Shown: positions 44,913-55,367, counted from the first letter of the stretch. The stretch is DNA of 64,000 nt from Synechococcus sp. UW140 (GCA_945875915.1 CAMCMT010000006.1:1-64000); one strand, 5' to 3'. The notes: generated from the sequence alone by a model not told the origin. Translations and numbers: made by a program.

Positions 44913-45386
44913 AGACGGTCTGAACAAACCAGGCAAGTGTGCCTCATGAGCCTTAGGGAAACCATGGTTTCCCTTGGAAGCCGATTGGACCCATAACCGT
45001 TTTTGAGCCCTTCCTATAATTTCACTAGGGTTGGAATTGCTGAGCAGCACCCGACGAAGGTGACCATCCCAATCCACCACCATTCGGGGCTAGATCGTCT
45101 CTTCCGTACTTGAATGGGGCTAGCTTATTTGCTATTGTTAGGGAACCATTGGGGGTGGTGGGTTACTGCTTCGTAAGTGCCCATCCCAAGGCCCCAACAT
45201 CGACCGTGAGATCACCTTTGTGTTGCAAAGCAGGGCGTTTCAGCGGCTCAGGCTCCGCAAGCGACTGGGCTGGGTTGGGGCGCCACGGAGCAGTAGGGCT
45301 GGGCTGAGCAGTAGGGAGGGGAACGGGATGGCTAGGGCCAGCCGCAAGCGAGGGCCTATGGGTTTTCTGGGGGTAATGGCCCACGG
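44913..45386 (-). other. Gap with decayed copy of the end of the neighbouring LprI-like gene
   Basis: Positions 45028-45100, read on the reverse strand, resemble the 3' end of the gene at 45387: ACGATCTAGCCCC versus ACGATCTATCCCC, followed by coding for VVDWDGHLRRVLL beside VVACDDNLNRALL. The copy has lost its upstream part and has no start. The rest of the gap holds no supported gene. Confidence 0.55.
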
Positions 45387-45731
45387 CTAATTGCCTAACG
45401 ATTGGAATTCCTTGAGGAGCGCCCGATTAAGGTTGTCATCGCAAGCAACCACTAACTGGGGATAGATCGTGCCGTTTTTGTAGGACCCATAGGCCTTGGC
45501 GCACAGCTCCCGGGTGGCGTCTTGCCACTGGTCAAGCTGTTGCTTCGAGATCTTCTGCCGCAACTGGCGCTCGGACTGCTCCCATGACTTGCCCGCGCAA
45601 TAGCGCATCTCAAAGGTGTTATCGCCTGGACAGCGGATGTCCGGCGTCTTGGCGCCAGCTCCATGGACTGGCACCAGCAGACAAACGACCAGCAGTAGGC
45701 GCTTCATCGAAACCACTAGGGCTGCTTTCAT
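45387..45731 (-). CDS. Secreted LprI-like (DUF1311) protein
   Basis: A 114-residue protein. The signal peptide (KAALVVSMKRLLLVVCLLVP) is followed by a DUF1311-like domain with four Cys: IRCPGDNTFEMRYCAGKSWEQSE is split around the first pair, then RELCAKAYGSYKNGTIYPQ and VVACDDNLNRALL hold the second pair. The family includes the N-terminal part of the lysozyme inhibitor LprI. It is probably a disulfide-bonded periplasmic protein. ATG 45731 is chosen for its AGGAG ribosome site; ATG 45707 is an alternative. Confidence 0.75.
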   Translation of the reverse strand: MKAALVVSMKRLLLVVCLLVPVHGAGAKTPDIRCPGDNTFEMRYCAGKSWEQSERQLRQKISKQQLDQWQDATRELCAKAYGSYKNGTIYPQLVVACDDNLNRALLKEFQSLGN

Positions 45732-46096
45732 GCTAGGGCTCCTGGCTGCTCCAGCCAGTTCTTTAACCATTGGAACGTGATTGCTGAACTTCCCTTGCCG
45801 GTCTCCCATGGACATAGTGATCACCCCCTTGTCTTAAGCGATGAGGCATCACCCCTTGGGCTTGGGGCCTGCGCCTGGTTGCTCATCGACTCTAAGTTTT
45901 CCCAGAGGTCTCTCTGCCTGCGGGGAAGAGAACGGTGCTCGGTCACTTTTTTGAGGGTCTTAGTCGCCCTAAGTCGATTGAAGGTCTTCGTCTTGGGTGT
46001 TTCGCAGGCAGGTGACAATTGGTTTTGCTAAGAGCAGATTTGCCGGAGATCGCCATTGCTGTCTTTAGGCTGATCTCTAGGGTCTTGGCTTGTCCC

Positions 46097-46324
46097 ATGA
46101 ATGTCATCCATAAGGACCAAGAGCATCTCGTTTCCTTCTCCTCTGATGAGGTTGCCCTGCTGCTGGATCTTTGCTTTGCAGGGGCCTGTTCCGACCTCTT
46201 GCCCGCCACCAGTACGGCCAAAACCCGCGTGAGGCGCTTTGTCGGGCAGGTGCAGGAGTGTTTATTGGCTACGGCTCAGCAGGAATGGGTGGCAAAGGGG
46301 AGTCCCAATCGTCAGGAGACGTGA
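46097..46324 (+). CDS. Small hypothetical protein
   Basis: A 75-residue soluble protein from ATG 46097. It has KDQEHLVSFSSDEVALLLDLC, then helical TAKTRVRRFVGQVQECLLATAQ and a charged end. I do not recognise the family. The frame is open further upstream, but the codons there look less coding. About 270 bases before it (45825-46096) hold nothing I can support. Confidence 0.45.
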   Translation: MNVIHKDQEHLVSFSSDEVALLLDLCFAGACSDLLPATSTAKTRVRRFVGQVQECLLATAQQEWVAKGSPNRQET

Positions 46325-46564
46325 TGCTTCGCCTGGTTCATTTTTGCGCTCTCCAAGGGATCTACGGGATCTGCTAGAAGTCAATAACGGCATTAGTGAC
46401 ATCGCTGCATTGCTGTTTCTAGCGCTAATCAAGGGCTTTTAAAGAGTTCTTGGTTGTTGTGGGCCCTTTATGGGGCTGCCGGTGTGGTTGACCAGCCGAG
46501 GTGTTTCCCCCCGAATCCACACAACCAGAAGTGGAAAACCCTTGCAAATACAGAGGTTTTGGTA

Positions 46565-46637
46565 TGCCAGGACCCAGATTTGAACTGGGGACACGGCGAT
46601 TTTCAATCGCCTGCTCTACCAACTGAGCTATCCCGGC
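46565..46637 (-). tRNA. trnF: tRNA-Phe (GAA)
   Basis: On the reverse strand the 73-base sequence begins GCCGGGATAGCTCAG, has an anticodon stem GGCGA/TCGCC-type pairing with loop TTGAAAA (anticodon GAA), a GTTCAAAT T-loop and an acceptor stem GCCGGGA/TCCTGGC. CCA is not encoded. Its 5' end overlaps the last 10 bases of comF. Confidence 0.96.
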
Positions 46638-47386
46638 CCGTCGCCGCAGCGACCAACAGATCTTAGATCACGGGGTTCTTCACCCCGTTTCGGCGCCCAC
46701 CTCCCTGGCGCCGGCTGCCGAAAGGGGGTTCTCGCCAGGCAGAGCAGGCCCTTCACCTCCAGGCCCGCCTGCTCCAGGGCGGCGGCGGCGGCCAGGGCCG
46801 TGGCGCCGGTGGTGAGAATGTCATCCACCAGCCAGATCGGCTGGCGTTTGAGTTGGGGCAAGGCGGCCCGTTGGCCGGGCTGGAGGCGGAAGGCGCCCTC
46901 CTGGTTGCGGAGCCGTAGCTGGCGATCCAGGTGGTGTTGGCCCAGGGTCGGGCGGCTGCGTTGCAGCAGGGGCAGGGCCCGGGCGCCCAGGGGCGGGCCT
47001 TGCCCCTGCTGGGCGATCAGTTGCTGCACCACCAGGTTGGGCAGGGGATTGCCTTGCCGTTTCCAGCTGGGGATGGCCACCAGGATCGAGCCACCGATCC
47101 CCCCGGGTACCTCCGCAGCCAGGGCCTGGGCTAGGCCTCGCAACACCGTCCCTTTCGGCCTTTGGCGCTGGTTGAGCAGCAGCTGCCGATAGGCGTCCGC
47201 ATAGAGCCCCAGGCCAAGCCAGGGCAGGGGCGTGTCGCCCGTCAGACCCCCCGGGACCAGGTCGAATGTTTCGCGGCAAGAGAGGCAGGGGCCAGGCCCA
47301 TCCGGGGGATCGGCCCCGCCGCCGCACACGGGGCAGGGGCTGGTGCTGATCAGGTTGAGACTGGCCTGGAGCAGGGCCCTGAGCAT
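46628..47386 (-). CDS. comF: ComF family phosphoribosyltransferase-like protein
   Basis: A 252-residue protein of the ComF group. The N-terminal zinc-finger-like part (SPCPVCGGG ... CLSCRETF) has four Cys. The C-terminal phosphoribosyltransferase signature is PIWLVDDILTTGATALAAAAA, preceded by RPTLGQHHLDRQLRLRNQ. ComF proteins are linked to DNA uptake in naturally transformable bacteria, which agrees with dprA at 58087. The frame runs past the conserved end and stops inside tRNA-Phe, so the last 30 or so residues are probably unconserved. Confidence 0.9.
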   Translation of the reverse strand: MLRALLQASLNLISTSPCPVCGGGADPPDGPGPCLSCRETFDLVPGGLTGDTPLPWLGLGLYADAYRQLLLNQRQRPKGTVLRGLAQALAAEVPGGIGGSILVAIPSWKRQGNPLPNLVVQQLIAQQGQGPPLGARALPLLQRSRPTLGQHHLDRQLRLRNQEGAFRLQPGQRAALPQLKRQPIWLVDDILTTGATALAAAAALEQAGLEVKGLLCLARTPFRQPAPGRWAPKRGEEPRDLRSVGRCGDGPG

Positions 47387-47490
47387 GGCCTGACGGTTGG
47401 CGAACCCGGCTCAAGTGTTCCCAGGGCCTCGCCGGTTTGCCAAGGCCAACGGCCCAGGGTCAGCGGCTGCCGGCCAGACCCGGGCTGGCT

Positions 47491-47769
47491 TCAGGCTTCT
47501 TCTGGCCGGGGCATGGCCCGCAGCATGGCCACCAAGGTGCGGTGGGCGTCTTCGCTGTCGTTTAAGGGGTGGTCGAAGCGTACCTGCACGGGCTTGCCAT
47601 CCACTTCCAATTCCATGGCCTCGACGGCCACCTTGCGCATTGTTGCCGTCTTGGCATCGCTGATGCCGCCGTAGTGGCGGGCGTAGGCCACCACCGCGGC
47701 GGCGTGGTCCTCGTTCATGTGCTTACAGATTCGGTCACTCACGGCGGGGCTGAGGGGGTCGGCGGCCAT
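47491..47769 (-). CDS. DUF2470 domain protein
   Basis: A 92-residue protein matching DUF2470: SDRICKHMNEDHAAAVVAYARHYGG, then ATMRKVAVEAMELEVDG and VRFDHPLNDSEDAHRTLVAMLR. The HMNEDH motif is diagnostic. In larger proteins this domain is found with FMN-binding heme-utilisation proteins, and free versions are common in cyanobacteria. A role in heme or flavin handling is possible but unproven. Confidence 0.88.
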   Translation of the reverse strand: MAADPLSPAVSDRICKHMNEDHAAAVVAYARHYGGISDAKTATMRKVAVEAMELEVDGKPVQVRFDHPLNDSEDAHRTLVAMLRAMPRPEEA

Positions 47770-47849
47770 GGCATGCAGGAGTTTGGGTTAGGTCGATTCT
47801 GGGGGCTGGGGGCTGGTGGGGGCCCTTGGCGGTGCTTGCGGCCCAGGCC

Positions 47850-47969
47850 TCAGCCGGCGCCGAAGCGTTGCCAGAGCAGCACGGCCAGGCGCAGGCCGCT
47901 GAAGCCCACATAGCCGGCCAGGACCACGAACAGGCCCATCGACAACACCGTGCGCACGCGCTCGTTCAT
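47850..47969 (-). CDS. Very small membrane protein
   Basis: A 39-residue protein (ATG 47969) with one membrane helix, VLSMGLFVVLAGYVGFSGLR, and a basic end. It overlaps the end of the FGGY kinase gene by 4 bases, so it is translationally coupled to it. The size and topology resemble the small single-helix proteins common in cyanobacteria. I do not recognise a name. Confidence 0.6.
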   Translation of the reverse strand: MNERVRTVLSMGLFVVLAGYVGFSGLRLAVLLWQRFGAG

Positions 47970-49300
47970 GGGGTTGGGGCGGCTGGGGCCATAGGTAGGC
48001 CCCCCATTGTGGCTCCAGGCTCCTGCTGGAGGGCCCTGAGCGCCAGTCGCGCCACCCCAGCGGCGGCAGACAGGTTCGGCCGATTTGCCACCGGCATCCC
48101 GAGGAACCGTTCCCGGATCCGTCGCCACTGGGGGTTGCGGGCGCCGCCCCCCAGGCTGATCACCCGCCCGATCGGCGGTGCTCCCAGCGCCTGCAGCCGC
48201 TGCCAGCCGTCCCGCTCGATGGCCGCTAGACCCTCGAGCAACCCCTGCAGAAACAGGGCATCACTCACCGGACGCGGGCCCAGCAGCGGCTCTAGATCTG
48301 GGTCGTCGATGGGAAACCGTTCGCCTCGCCGGGGCAAGGGGCGCAGCTGCAGGCCACTGGGCTGGTCGGTGTTGATCTGGCGGCTGAGTTGTTCGAGGTC
48401 CCGATCGGTGAAGAACTGGCGCAACACCCCGCCACCGGCGTTTGAGGCGCCGCCCACCAGCCAGTGGCCGCCAAGGCGATGGCAGCTGATCCCCGGCCCT
48501 TTGATGGGCGCGGGACTGAATTGCTTCAGCACCAAGGTGGTGCCCAGCACCGTGATGCCATCGCCCGGTTGGGGATCTGCGGCTAGCACGGCCGCATTGG
48601 CGTCGGTGGTGCCCGCTACCACCAGGCATCCCGGCTCCAGATCCATCTCGGCGCGGGCGCCGGCTCCGAGAGCCCCCAGGCGGGTGCCGCTGGCCACCAC
48701 CTCGGGCAGTTCTTGGGCCCAGGTCTGGCGGCTGAGCGTGCCGCTCCAGCGGCCCTCGATCAAGTCCCAGCCCAGCTTGAGGTTGTTGCCCTCCTCGCCC
48801 CAGCGCCAGTCGCCCAGGAGCCAGCCCATCAGCCAATCGGCCTGATGGCGCATCAGGCCGGGGCCTAGGCCATGTTGGCGTTGGCGTAGCTCAAGGGCCC
48901 GGGCCAAGCTGCCGCTGGCGCTTGCTGCCGGGCTCCCCGGGGCCACAAGGGCCGTGCAGGCAGCTAGCTGCTCGGGGCAGGCCTGGTGATAGGGCAAGGC
49001 GTCGCCCAGGGGATTGCCGAGCGGGTCGCAGCGCAGCAGCGTGCCCGAGGTGCCATCGAGGCTGATCGCCCCGATCCGCCGGCGCAGGCCGGGCTCCAGG
49101 CTGGCCACTAGCGCGATCAGGCCATCGCGCCAGCTGGCGGCGGTCTCAAAGGCTCCCCGATAGGCAGCCTGGCGCTCGGTGACCAGCTGGCCCTGACCGT
49201 TGACCAGGGCCAGCCGCAGGCCGCTCGTGCCGAGATCGACTCCCAGGGCCAGGGGCCCGTCGGGGGCATTCGGCGGCGGCTCCGGCAGGGCTTGGGCCAG
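47966..49300 (-). CDS. FGGY-family carbohydrate kinase without a standard start codon
   Basis: A sugar kinase of about 444 residues. The phosphate motif GVDLGTSGLRLALV lies near the start, GAISLDGTSGTLLR follows, VVAGTTDANAAVLAAD and GTTLVLKQF are in the middle, and GRVISLGGGARNPQWRRI (the adenosine motif) is near the end. The FGGY domain pattern fits xylulose-kinase-like enzymes; the sugar is unknown. Between the metK stop (49304) and the DLGTS motif there is no ATG, GTG or TTG in frame. CTG 49300 is given as a provisional start; the GTG at 49108 would remove the phosphate motif. See findings. Confidence 0.85.
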   Translation of the reverse strand: MAQALPEPPPNAPDGPLALGVDLGTSGLRLALVNGQGQLVTERQAAYRGAFETAASWRDGLIALVASLEPGLRRRIGAISLDGTSGTLLRCDPLGNPLGDALPYHQACPEQLAACTALVAPGSPAASASGSLARALELRQRQHGLGPGLMRHQADWLMGWLLGDWRWGEEGNNLKLGWDLIEGRWSGTLSRQTWAQELPEVVASGTRLGALGAGARAEMDLEPGCLVVAGTTDANAAVLAADPQPGDGITVLGTTLVLKQFSPAPIKGPGISCHRLGGHWLVGGASNAGGGVLRQFFTDRDLEQLSRQINTDQPSGLQLRPLPRRGERFPIDDPDLEPLLGPRPVSDALFLQGLLEGLAAIERDGWQRLQALGAPPIGRVISLGGGARNPQWRRIRERFLGMPVANRPNLSAAAGVARLALRALQQEPGATMGGLPMAPAAPTP

Positions 49301-49303
49301 GGC

Positions 49304-50572
<1,269 letters not shown>

Positions 50573-50661
50573 CCCGTTGGGAGCCAAATCAAGTTGCTCA
50601 GCTTATGTGCAGGCTGCTGTTCCCCTGGTGGGCCGGGCCACTTCCGTGGGGTGGGCGATCC

Positions 50662-51441
50662 TCAACGGGTCGCCCGCACCCTGAGCTCCGACCAGTGGTG
50701 GATCAGGGGATGGGGCTCCGCCAGGGGCGGCGGGCTGCTCCAGCCGTCCATGTAGCCGATGCAGAGTTGGGTTGGAATGCCGGCGGCTCTTGCCATCTGC
50801 AGGTCGCTGTTGGCATCGCCGACCAGGGCGCAGCTGCCCACCGCCAGCCCTAGTTCGGCGCAGAGGCCATGCACGGCGGCGGGATCGGGTTTGCGCGGCC
50901 GGTGTTCGGCGCTCCAGTAGCCGGCAAACAGTCCGCCCAGGTTGTGGCTGGCGAGGAAATGCTCGATGCCGGAGCGGTCGTCGTTGCTGATCACGGCGCA
51001 GACCACCCCGGCGCTGTGAAGCTCCTCTAATAGGGGGCGCAAGCCTTCGGTGAGGTTGCTGGTGCTGCCCGGCTCGCCGCTGCGGCGCCGGTCACCCTGG
51101 TCGCTGGCGGCAAATACCGCCTCGCTGATTGCCAGGGCTTCCGGCCAGCCCAGGCCCACCTGGGCCAGGGCCGTGGCCGTGGCGATCAAATTGTGATCGC
51201 GGGCGGCTACGGCGGTGACCCCGGCCGGATGGATGGCCCCCGCCAGGAGGCCGTAGGCCCGCTCGAGCAGGTCCTGTAGGGGCGCCCGCTGGGCAACGGT
51301 CACCTGCTCTAAACAGGCCAAAACCCTGGCCTGAGCCAGGCTGAGCAGGTCGGGTTCGCTATGGCTCAAGGTGCCGTCCTTATCGAACAGCACCGCCTCA
51401 ACGTCGCCGAGATCGGCGCCGCGCAGCAGTAGGCGGGGCAT
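50662..51441 (-). CDS. HAD-family phosphatase (phosphoglycolate-phosphatase-like)
   Basis: A 259-residue haloacid dehalogenase-type hydrolase. Motif I is VLFDKDGTL (DxDGT pattern with the nucleophile Asp), motif II is VVCAVISNDD, the Lys of motif III lies in EHRPRKPDPAAVHG and motif IV is ALVGDANSDLQMARAAG. The helical cap domain lies between motifs I and II. It resembles Gph-like enzymes; the substrate is unproven. Start at ATG 51441 gives a normal family length. Confidence 0.9.
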   Translation of the reverse strand: MPRLLLRGADLGDVEAVLFDKDGTLSHSEPDLLSLAQARVLACLEQVTVAQRAPLQDLLERAYGLLAGAIHPAGVTAVAARDHNLIATATALAQVGLGWPEALAISEAVFAASDQGDRRRSGEPGSTSNLTEGLRPLLEELHSAGVVCAVISNDDRSGIEHFLASHNLGGLFAGYWSAEHRPRKPDPAAVHGLCAELGLAVGSCALVGDANSDLQMARAAGIPTQLCIGYMDGWSSPPPLAEPHPLIHHWSELRVRATR

Positions 51442-51515
51442 GGCGGAAGGAACCCGAGGGGACGCAATGGACCGATGGTCAGCTTGGCAGGGCTTGCCCA
51501 GCGATCTGCATGGAA

Positions 51516-51549
51516 CCGTTCTTGGCAGAAAGGCGCCGTTCTTGGCAGA
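51516..51549. repeat. Short direct repeat
   Basis: CCGTTCTTGGCAGA occurs at 51516-51529 and again at 51536-51549, 20 bases apart, just beyond the rps1 terminator and upstream of the HAD gene. It could be a protein-binding site pair for the HAD gene promoter. Confidence 0.6.
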
Positions 51550-51570
51550 TGTCCCCGTTAGAAAACCGTA

Positions 51571-51609
51571 GAAAAGCCCCTGCCGAAAGCTTGTGCTTTC
51601 CGCAGGGGC
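51571..51609 (-). terminator. Terminator of rps1
   Basis: On the reverse strand GCCCCTGCGGAAAGC pairs with GCTTTCGGCAGGGGC (one mismatch) over a short loop at 51576-51609, followed by TTTTC. It lies 22 bases past the rps1 stop codon. Confidence 0.88.
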
Positions 51610-51631
51610 CCTGGTGGCTTGCGCCGGAGGA

Positions 51632-52702
51632 TCAGTCGAGGGTGACGCCCATGGGCTCGTTCTCCTCGGCCTGCTCCAGCAGCATTTGCTTGTAGCGGGC
51701 GGCCATCTCCTCGGCCTTGTCGAACACCTTCTGGGGATCGGTGAGCATGTCGCCGGGCTCGGGCTCGAGCGCCTTGGTCGAGAGGGAGATGCGGCCCCGT
51801 TCGGCATCGAGGTCGATGATCATCACCTTCATCTGGTCGTTGACATTGAGCACCGTGTGGGGCGTCTCGATGTGTTCGTGGCTGATTTCGGAGATGTGCA
51901 GCAGGCCGCTGACGCCCCCGATGTCGATGAAGGCGCCGTAGGGCTTGATGCCGCGCACGGTGCCGATCACCACTTCGCCCACTTCGAGGCGATTCATCTT
52001 GCGCTCCACCAGGGCGCGGCGATGGCTGAGCACCAGGCGGTTGCGCTCCTCGTCCACCTCCAGGAACTTGAGGGGCAGGAAGTCGGCCACCAGGTCTTCC
52101 TTGGGCTTGCGGGTGCTGATGTGGCTGCCGGGGATGAAGCCGCGCAGACCTTCCACCCGCACCAGGGCACCACCACGGTTGGTGGCAAACACTTCTGAGT
52201 AGATGGTGGCGTCTTCTTTTTGCAGCTGGCGCACCCGCTCCCAGGCCCGCTGGTATTCGATCCGGCGGATCGAGAGCGTGAGCTGGCCGTCTTCGTTTTC
52301 TTCGCTGAGGATGAAGAACTCGCGCACTTCGCCGGGCTCAAGCACGTCGGAGATGCTTTCAACCCTGTTGATCGACACCTCCTGCATGGGCATGAAGGCG
52401 GCGGTTTTGGCGCCGATGTCGATCATGGCGCCCTTGGGCTCCATGGCGAACACGGTGCCCTTCACCACGTCGCCGGGCTTGAAGTTGTAGTCGTACTTGC
52501 TGAGGAGGGACGCAAATTCCTCCAGGGTGAAGCCCACCCCATCCATGTCGCGCACGGCCGCCCGGCTGCCGGGGTCATCGGCGGTGGGCACCTCTTCCGG
52601 GATGGCTAGGTCGAGGAGATCGAGCTCTGCTGCGATCTCCTGTTCCAGGTCAATGGGGCTGTCTGTCTCTAGGAGACTGACGTCGGAAGGGGTCACGGTC
52701 AT
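51632..52702 (-). CDS. rps1: 30S ribosomal protein S1 (cyanobacterial short form)
   Basis: A 356-residue S1 protein with three S1 RNA-binding domains, as in cyanobacterial Rps1a and plastids (E. coli has six). Domains: about 75-145 (GDVVKGTVFAMEPKGAMIDIG), 160-230 (ATNRGGALVRVEGLRGFIPGS) and 245-315 (GEVVIGTVRGIKPYGAFIDIG, then GLLHISEISHEHI). The first 60 residues are acidic. ATG 52702 is the first good start. It binds mRNA for translation start. A clear terminator follows. Confidence 0.96.
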   Translation of the reverse strand: MTVTPSDVSLLETDSPIDLEQEIAAELDLLDLAIPEEVPTADDPGSRAAVRDMDGVGFTLEEFASLLSKYDYNFKPGDVVKGTVFAMEPKGAMIDIGAKTAAFMPMQEVSINRVESISDVLEPGEVREFFILSEENEDGQLTLSIRRIEYQRAWERVRQLQKEDATIYSEVFATNRGGALVRVEGLRGFIPGSHISTRKPKEDLVADFLPLKFLEVDEERNRLVLSHRRALVERKMNRLEVGEVVIGTVRGIKPYGAFIDIGGVSGLLHISEISHEHIETPHTVLNVNDQMKVMIIDLDAERGRISLSTKALEPEPGDMLTDPQKVFDKAEEMAARYKQMLLEQAEENEPMGVTLD

Positions 52703-52950
52703 GGGGGGGTGGCGGACTGCCAGGGGCAGGATGAAGGAATCGGCGCCAACGTCCGCCGACGTCAAGCGCAGAATCGATCACTATACAAAAGGCTGATTTG
52801 GGCTCTTGAACTGGCACGGAATCTGACTTCCCAGGCTCCAGAGCCCATCGGCGGCTAGAGCCAGTGGGGTACCCATCCGCCCATCCAGGTCCCAAGCCGG
52901 TCCAAGCCCGAACCGAAAAGCTAGTGAGCGCGTTGCCCAGCCCTCAGCCC

Positions 52951-53442
52951 TCAGCCCACCGCCGCCGCCAACTTGGCGCCCCGGCTACGGGGACGCCGGC
53001 TCAGGCCTTCGAGGGTGGCGACAAAATCGCTGATTCCCTGGAACTGGCGATACACGGAGGCAAAGCGCACGTAGGCCACCTCGCTGATTTCGCTGAGCTG
53101 CTGCAAGACCAGCTCACCGATCTCATTGCTGCTTACTTCGCGGCCACTGCGGCCCTGCAGTTGCAGTTCGATTTCATCAACTACCCCTTCGAGCCGAGCT
53201 GGTTCGAGGCCGGTTTTTTCGCAGGCCCGCAGCAGGCCATGCAGCAATTTGCTGCGACTGAAGGTTTCGCGGCTGCCGTTGCGTTTCACCACCGTCACGG
53301 GCACGGTTTCGACCCGTTCATAGGTCGTGAAGCGAAATTCACAATTGAGGCATTCACGGCGCCGCCGCACACTGCGCCCGGAGTCCGCCGCCCGGGACTC
53401 CAGCACGCGGCTGTCGGTGTGTTGGCAGGAGGGGCACTGCAT
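52951..53442 (-). CDS. nrdR: Transcriptional repressor NrdR
   Basis: A 163-residue repressor of ribonucleotide reductase genes. The N-terminal zinc ribbon has [17 protein letters not shown] and [19 protein letters not shown] (four Cys). The ATP-cone domain follows: [40 protein letters not shown] and [14 protein letters not shown]. Length is normal. It lies between psbB-psbT and rps1, an order I recall from other picocyanobacteria. Confidence 0.96.
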   Translation of the reverse strand: MQCPSCQHTDSRVLESRAADSGRSVRRRRECLNCEFRFTTYERVETVPVTVVKRNGSRETFSRSKLLHGLLRACEKTGLEPARLEGVVDEIELQLQGRSGREVSSNEIGELVLQQLSEISEVAYVRFASVYRQFQGISDFVATLEGLSRRPRSRGAKLAAAVG

Positions 53443-53632
53443 GCCCTAATCACCGCATCTGCGATCGATGAAACTTTAGACACAAAATGGCCCGTTGAGA
53501 AGGGCTACGCCGCAATGGGTCTCAGCGCCAGCTGGGATTAGCCCCCCAAGATGACCCCTTGGCCCCGCTTGGTTAACCGCAAAGGTGCCGCACCGGGCGC
53601 TGCCTGCGCCAATGCAACGCATTTGCAGCCAT

Positions 53633-53661
53633 GAAAAAGCCCCCACCTTGGGGTGGGGGCT
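53633..53661 (-). terminator. Terminator of the psbB-psbT operon
   Basis: On the reverse strand AGCCCCCACC pairs with GGTGGGGGCT over a 4-base loop (53638-53661) and is followed by TTTTC. It lies about 30 bases after psbT. Confidence 0.92.
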
Positions 53662-53688
53662 GGCTGGATCAACTGGGTCCCGGTGGGA

Positions 53689-53784
53689 TCACTTGCCGAT
53701 CTTCGGGGGATCGCGGAAGGCGATGGCGAAGAACAACGTGGCGATCGCCAAGGTGAGGATCAGGATGTAGGCGAAGCTCTCCAT
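53689..53784 (-). CDS. psbT: Photosystem II reaction center protein T
   Basis: A 31-residue single-helix protein of photosystem [21 protein letters not shown] is the membrane helix, followed by [10 protein letters not shown]. It matches PsbT, located at the PSII dimer interface near PsbM. It lies 23 bases after psbB, the usual cyanobacterial and plastid order. The frame contains a HIP1 octamer (53741). Confidence 0.95.
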   Translation of the reverse strand: MESFAYILILTLAIATLFFAIAFRDPPKIGK

Positions 53785-53807
53785 GGGTTACCTCGAGGGT
53801 CTGGCGG

Positions 53808-55367
53808 TCAGCGAAGCGTGCTGCCAGCGGGGGGCACGTAGCCCTCCGGCAGCCTGCGGGTGGTGCGGTCGCCCAGTTTCGCGAACAGACCGAATTCCAC
53901 CTGTTCGCCCAGATCGGGGTCAATACCAGCGAACACGTCGCGGTACAGGGTGCGAGCACCGTGCCAGATGTGGCCGAAGAAGAACAGCAGGGCGAACACG
54001 GCGTGGCCGAAGGTGAACCAGCCGCGGGGTGAACTGCGGAAGGTGCCATCGGAGTGGTACTTTTCGCGATCAAACTCAAACCCTTCACCCAGCTGGGCCT
54101 TACGGGCGAGGCGCTTCACGTCTGCAGGATCGGTGAAGGTCTGGCCGGCCAGGGCGCCGCCGTAGATGGTGGCGGTCACGCCGGTCTGTTCGAAGGAGTA
54201 CTTCGCCTCAGCCCGACGGAAGGGAATGTCAGCGCGCACGATGCCTTGGGCATCTTCGAGAATCACAGGGAAGTTCTCGAAGAAGTTGGGCAGGCGACGC
54301 ACTTGAAGGTCTCGGCCCTCCTTATCGGTGAAGGAGATGTGGCCAATCCAGCTGGTGGGTAGGCCATCGCCATTCACCATCGGACCCACCCGGAACAGGC
54401 CGCCCTTGGCGGGACTGTTGCCGACGTAGTCGTAGAAGGCCAGTTTCTCGGGGATGGCGGCGTAGGCCTCAGCCTTGGTGGCGCCATTGTCGAGGGCCGT
54501 CTGCACGCGGCGGTTGATCTCGGTTTTGAAGTAGCTCTGGTCCCACTGGAAACGGGTGGGGCCGAACAGTTCAACCGGGGTGGCAGCAGCGCCATACCAC
54601 ATGGTGCCAGCCACAATGAAGGCCGCGAAGAACACAGCGGCAATGGCGCTGGCCAGCACGGTTTCGATGTTGCCCATGCGCAGCGCCTTGTAGAGGCGCT
54701 CCGGCGGACGGCTGGTGATGTGGAAGATGCCGGCGATGATCCCCACAATGCCGGCGGCAATGTGGTGGGCCACGATCCCGCCTGGGTTGAAGGGGTTGAA
54801 ACCTTCAGGCCCCCAGGAGGGTTGCACCGGTTCTAAGTGTCCTGCGAGGCCATAGGCATCGGACACCCACATCCCCGGACCAAACACCCCAGTGAGGTGG
54901 AAGGCGCCGAAGCCGAAGCAGCCGAGGCCGGCGAGCAGTAGGTGGATGCCGAAGATCTTGGGTAGATCAAGGGCGGGTTCCCCAGTGCGGGGGTCCTGCC
55001 AGATCTCCAGATCCCAGAAGGTCCAGTGCCAAATGGCGGCGAGGAAAAGTAGGCCGCTGAAAATGATGTGGGCTGCTGCCACACCTTCGAAGCTCCAGAA
55101 GCCTGGGTCAACACCGGTTTCACCGGTGATGCTCCAGCCGCCCCAGCTACCCGTGACGCCGAGGCGTGCCATGAAAGGCATCACGAACATGCCCTGGCGC
55201 CACATCGGGTTGAGCACCTGGTCGGAGGGATCGAAAATGGCCAGTTCGTAGAGCGCCATGGAGCCGGCCCAGCCGGCAACCAGAGCGGTGTGCATGAGGT
55301 GCACGGCCAGAAGACGGCCTGGGTCGTTGATGACGACCGTGTGCACCCGATACCAGGGCAATCCCAT
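53808..55367 (-). CDS. psbB: Photosystem II CP47 chlorophyll-binding protein
   Basis: The 519-residue CP47 inner antenna of photosystem II. It begins [20 protein letters not shown] and has six membrane helices with paired His ligands ([76 protein letters not shown] and [20 protein letters not shown] with its neighbours). The large lumenal loop between helices V and VI is present in full. It is the first gene of the psbB-psbT operon and diverges from the ferredoxin gene. Confidence 0.98.
   Translation of the reverse strand: MGLPWYRVHTVVINDPGRLLAVHLMHTALVAGWAGSMALYELAIFDPSDQVLNPMWRQGMFVMPFMARLGVTGSWGGWSITGETGVDPGFWSFEGVAAAHIIFSGLLFLAAIWHWTFWDLEIWQDPRTGEPALDLPKIFGIHLLLAGLGCFGFGAFHLTGVFGPGMWVSDAYGLAGHLEPVQPSWGPEGFNPFNPGGIVAHHIAAGIVGIIAGIFHITSRPPERLYKALRMGNIETVLASAIAAVFFAAFIVAGTMWYGAAATPVELFGPTRFQWDQSYFKTEINRRVQTALDNGATKAEAYAAIPEKLAFYDYVGNSPAKGGLFRVGPMVNGDGLPTSWIGHISFTDKEGRDLQVRRLPNFFENFPVILEDAQGIVRADIPFRRAEAKYSFEQTGVTATIYGGALAGQTFTDPADVKRLARKAQLGEGFEFDREKYHSDGTFRSSPRGWFTFGHAVFALLFFFGHIWHGARTLYRDVFAGIDPDLGEQVEFGLFAKLGDRTTRRLPEGYVPPAGSTLR

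Noticed and set aside
44856-45083. 75-codon reverse frame between msrA and the LprI-like gene
   Set aside because: Only its N-terminal part resembles the end of the LprI-like protein; it is explained by a decayed duplicate and not by a working gene.
50573-50661. Riboswitch before metK (SAM or SAH type)
   Set aside because: The gap to the HAD gene is only 89 bases and I found no recognisable SAM or SAH aptamer pattern.
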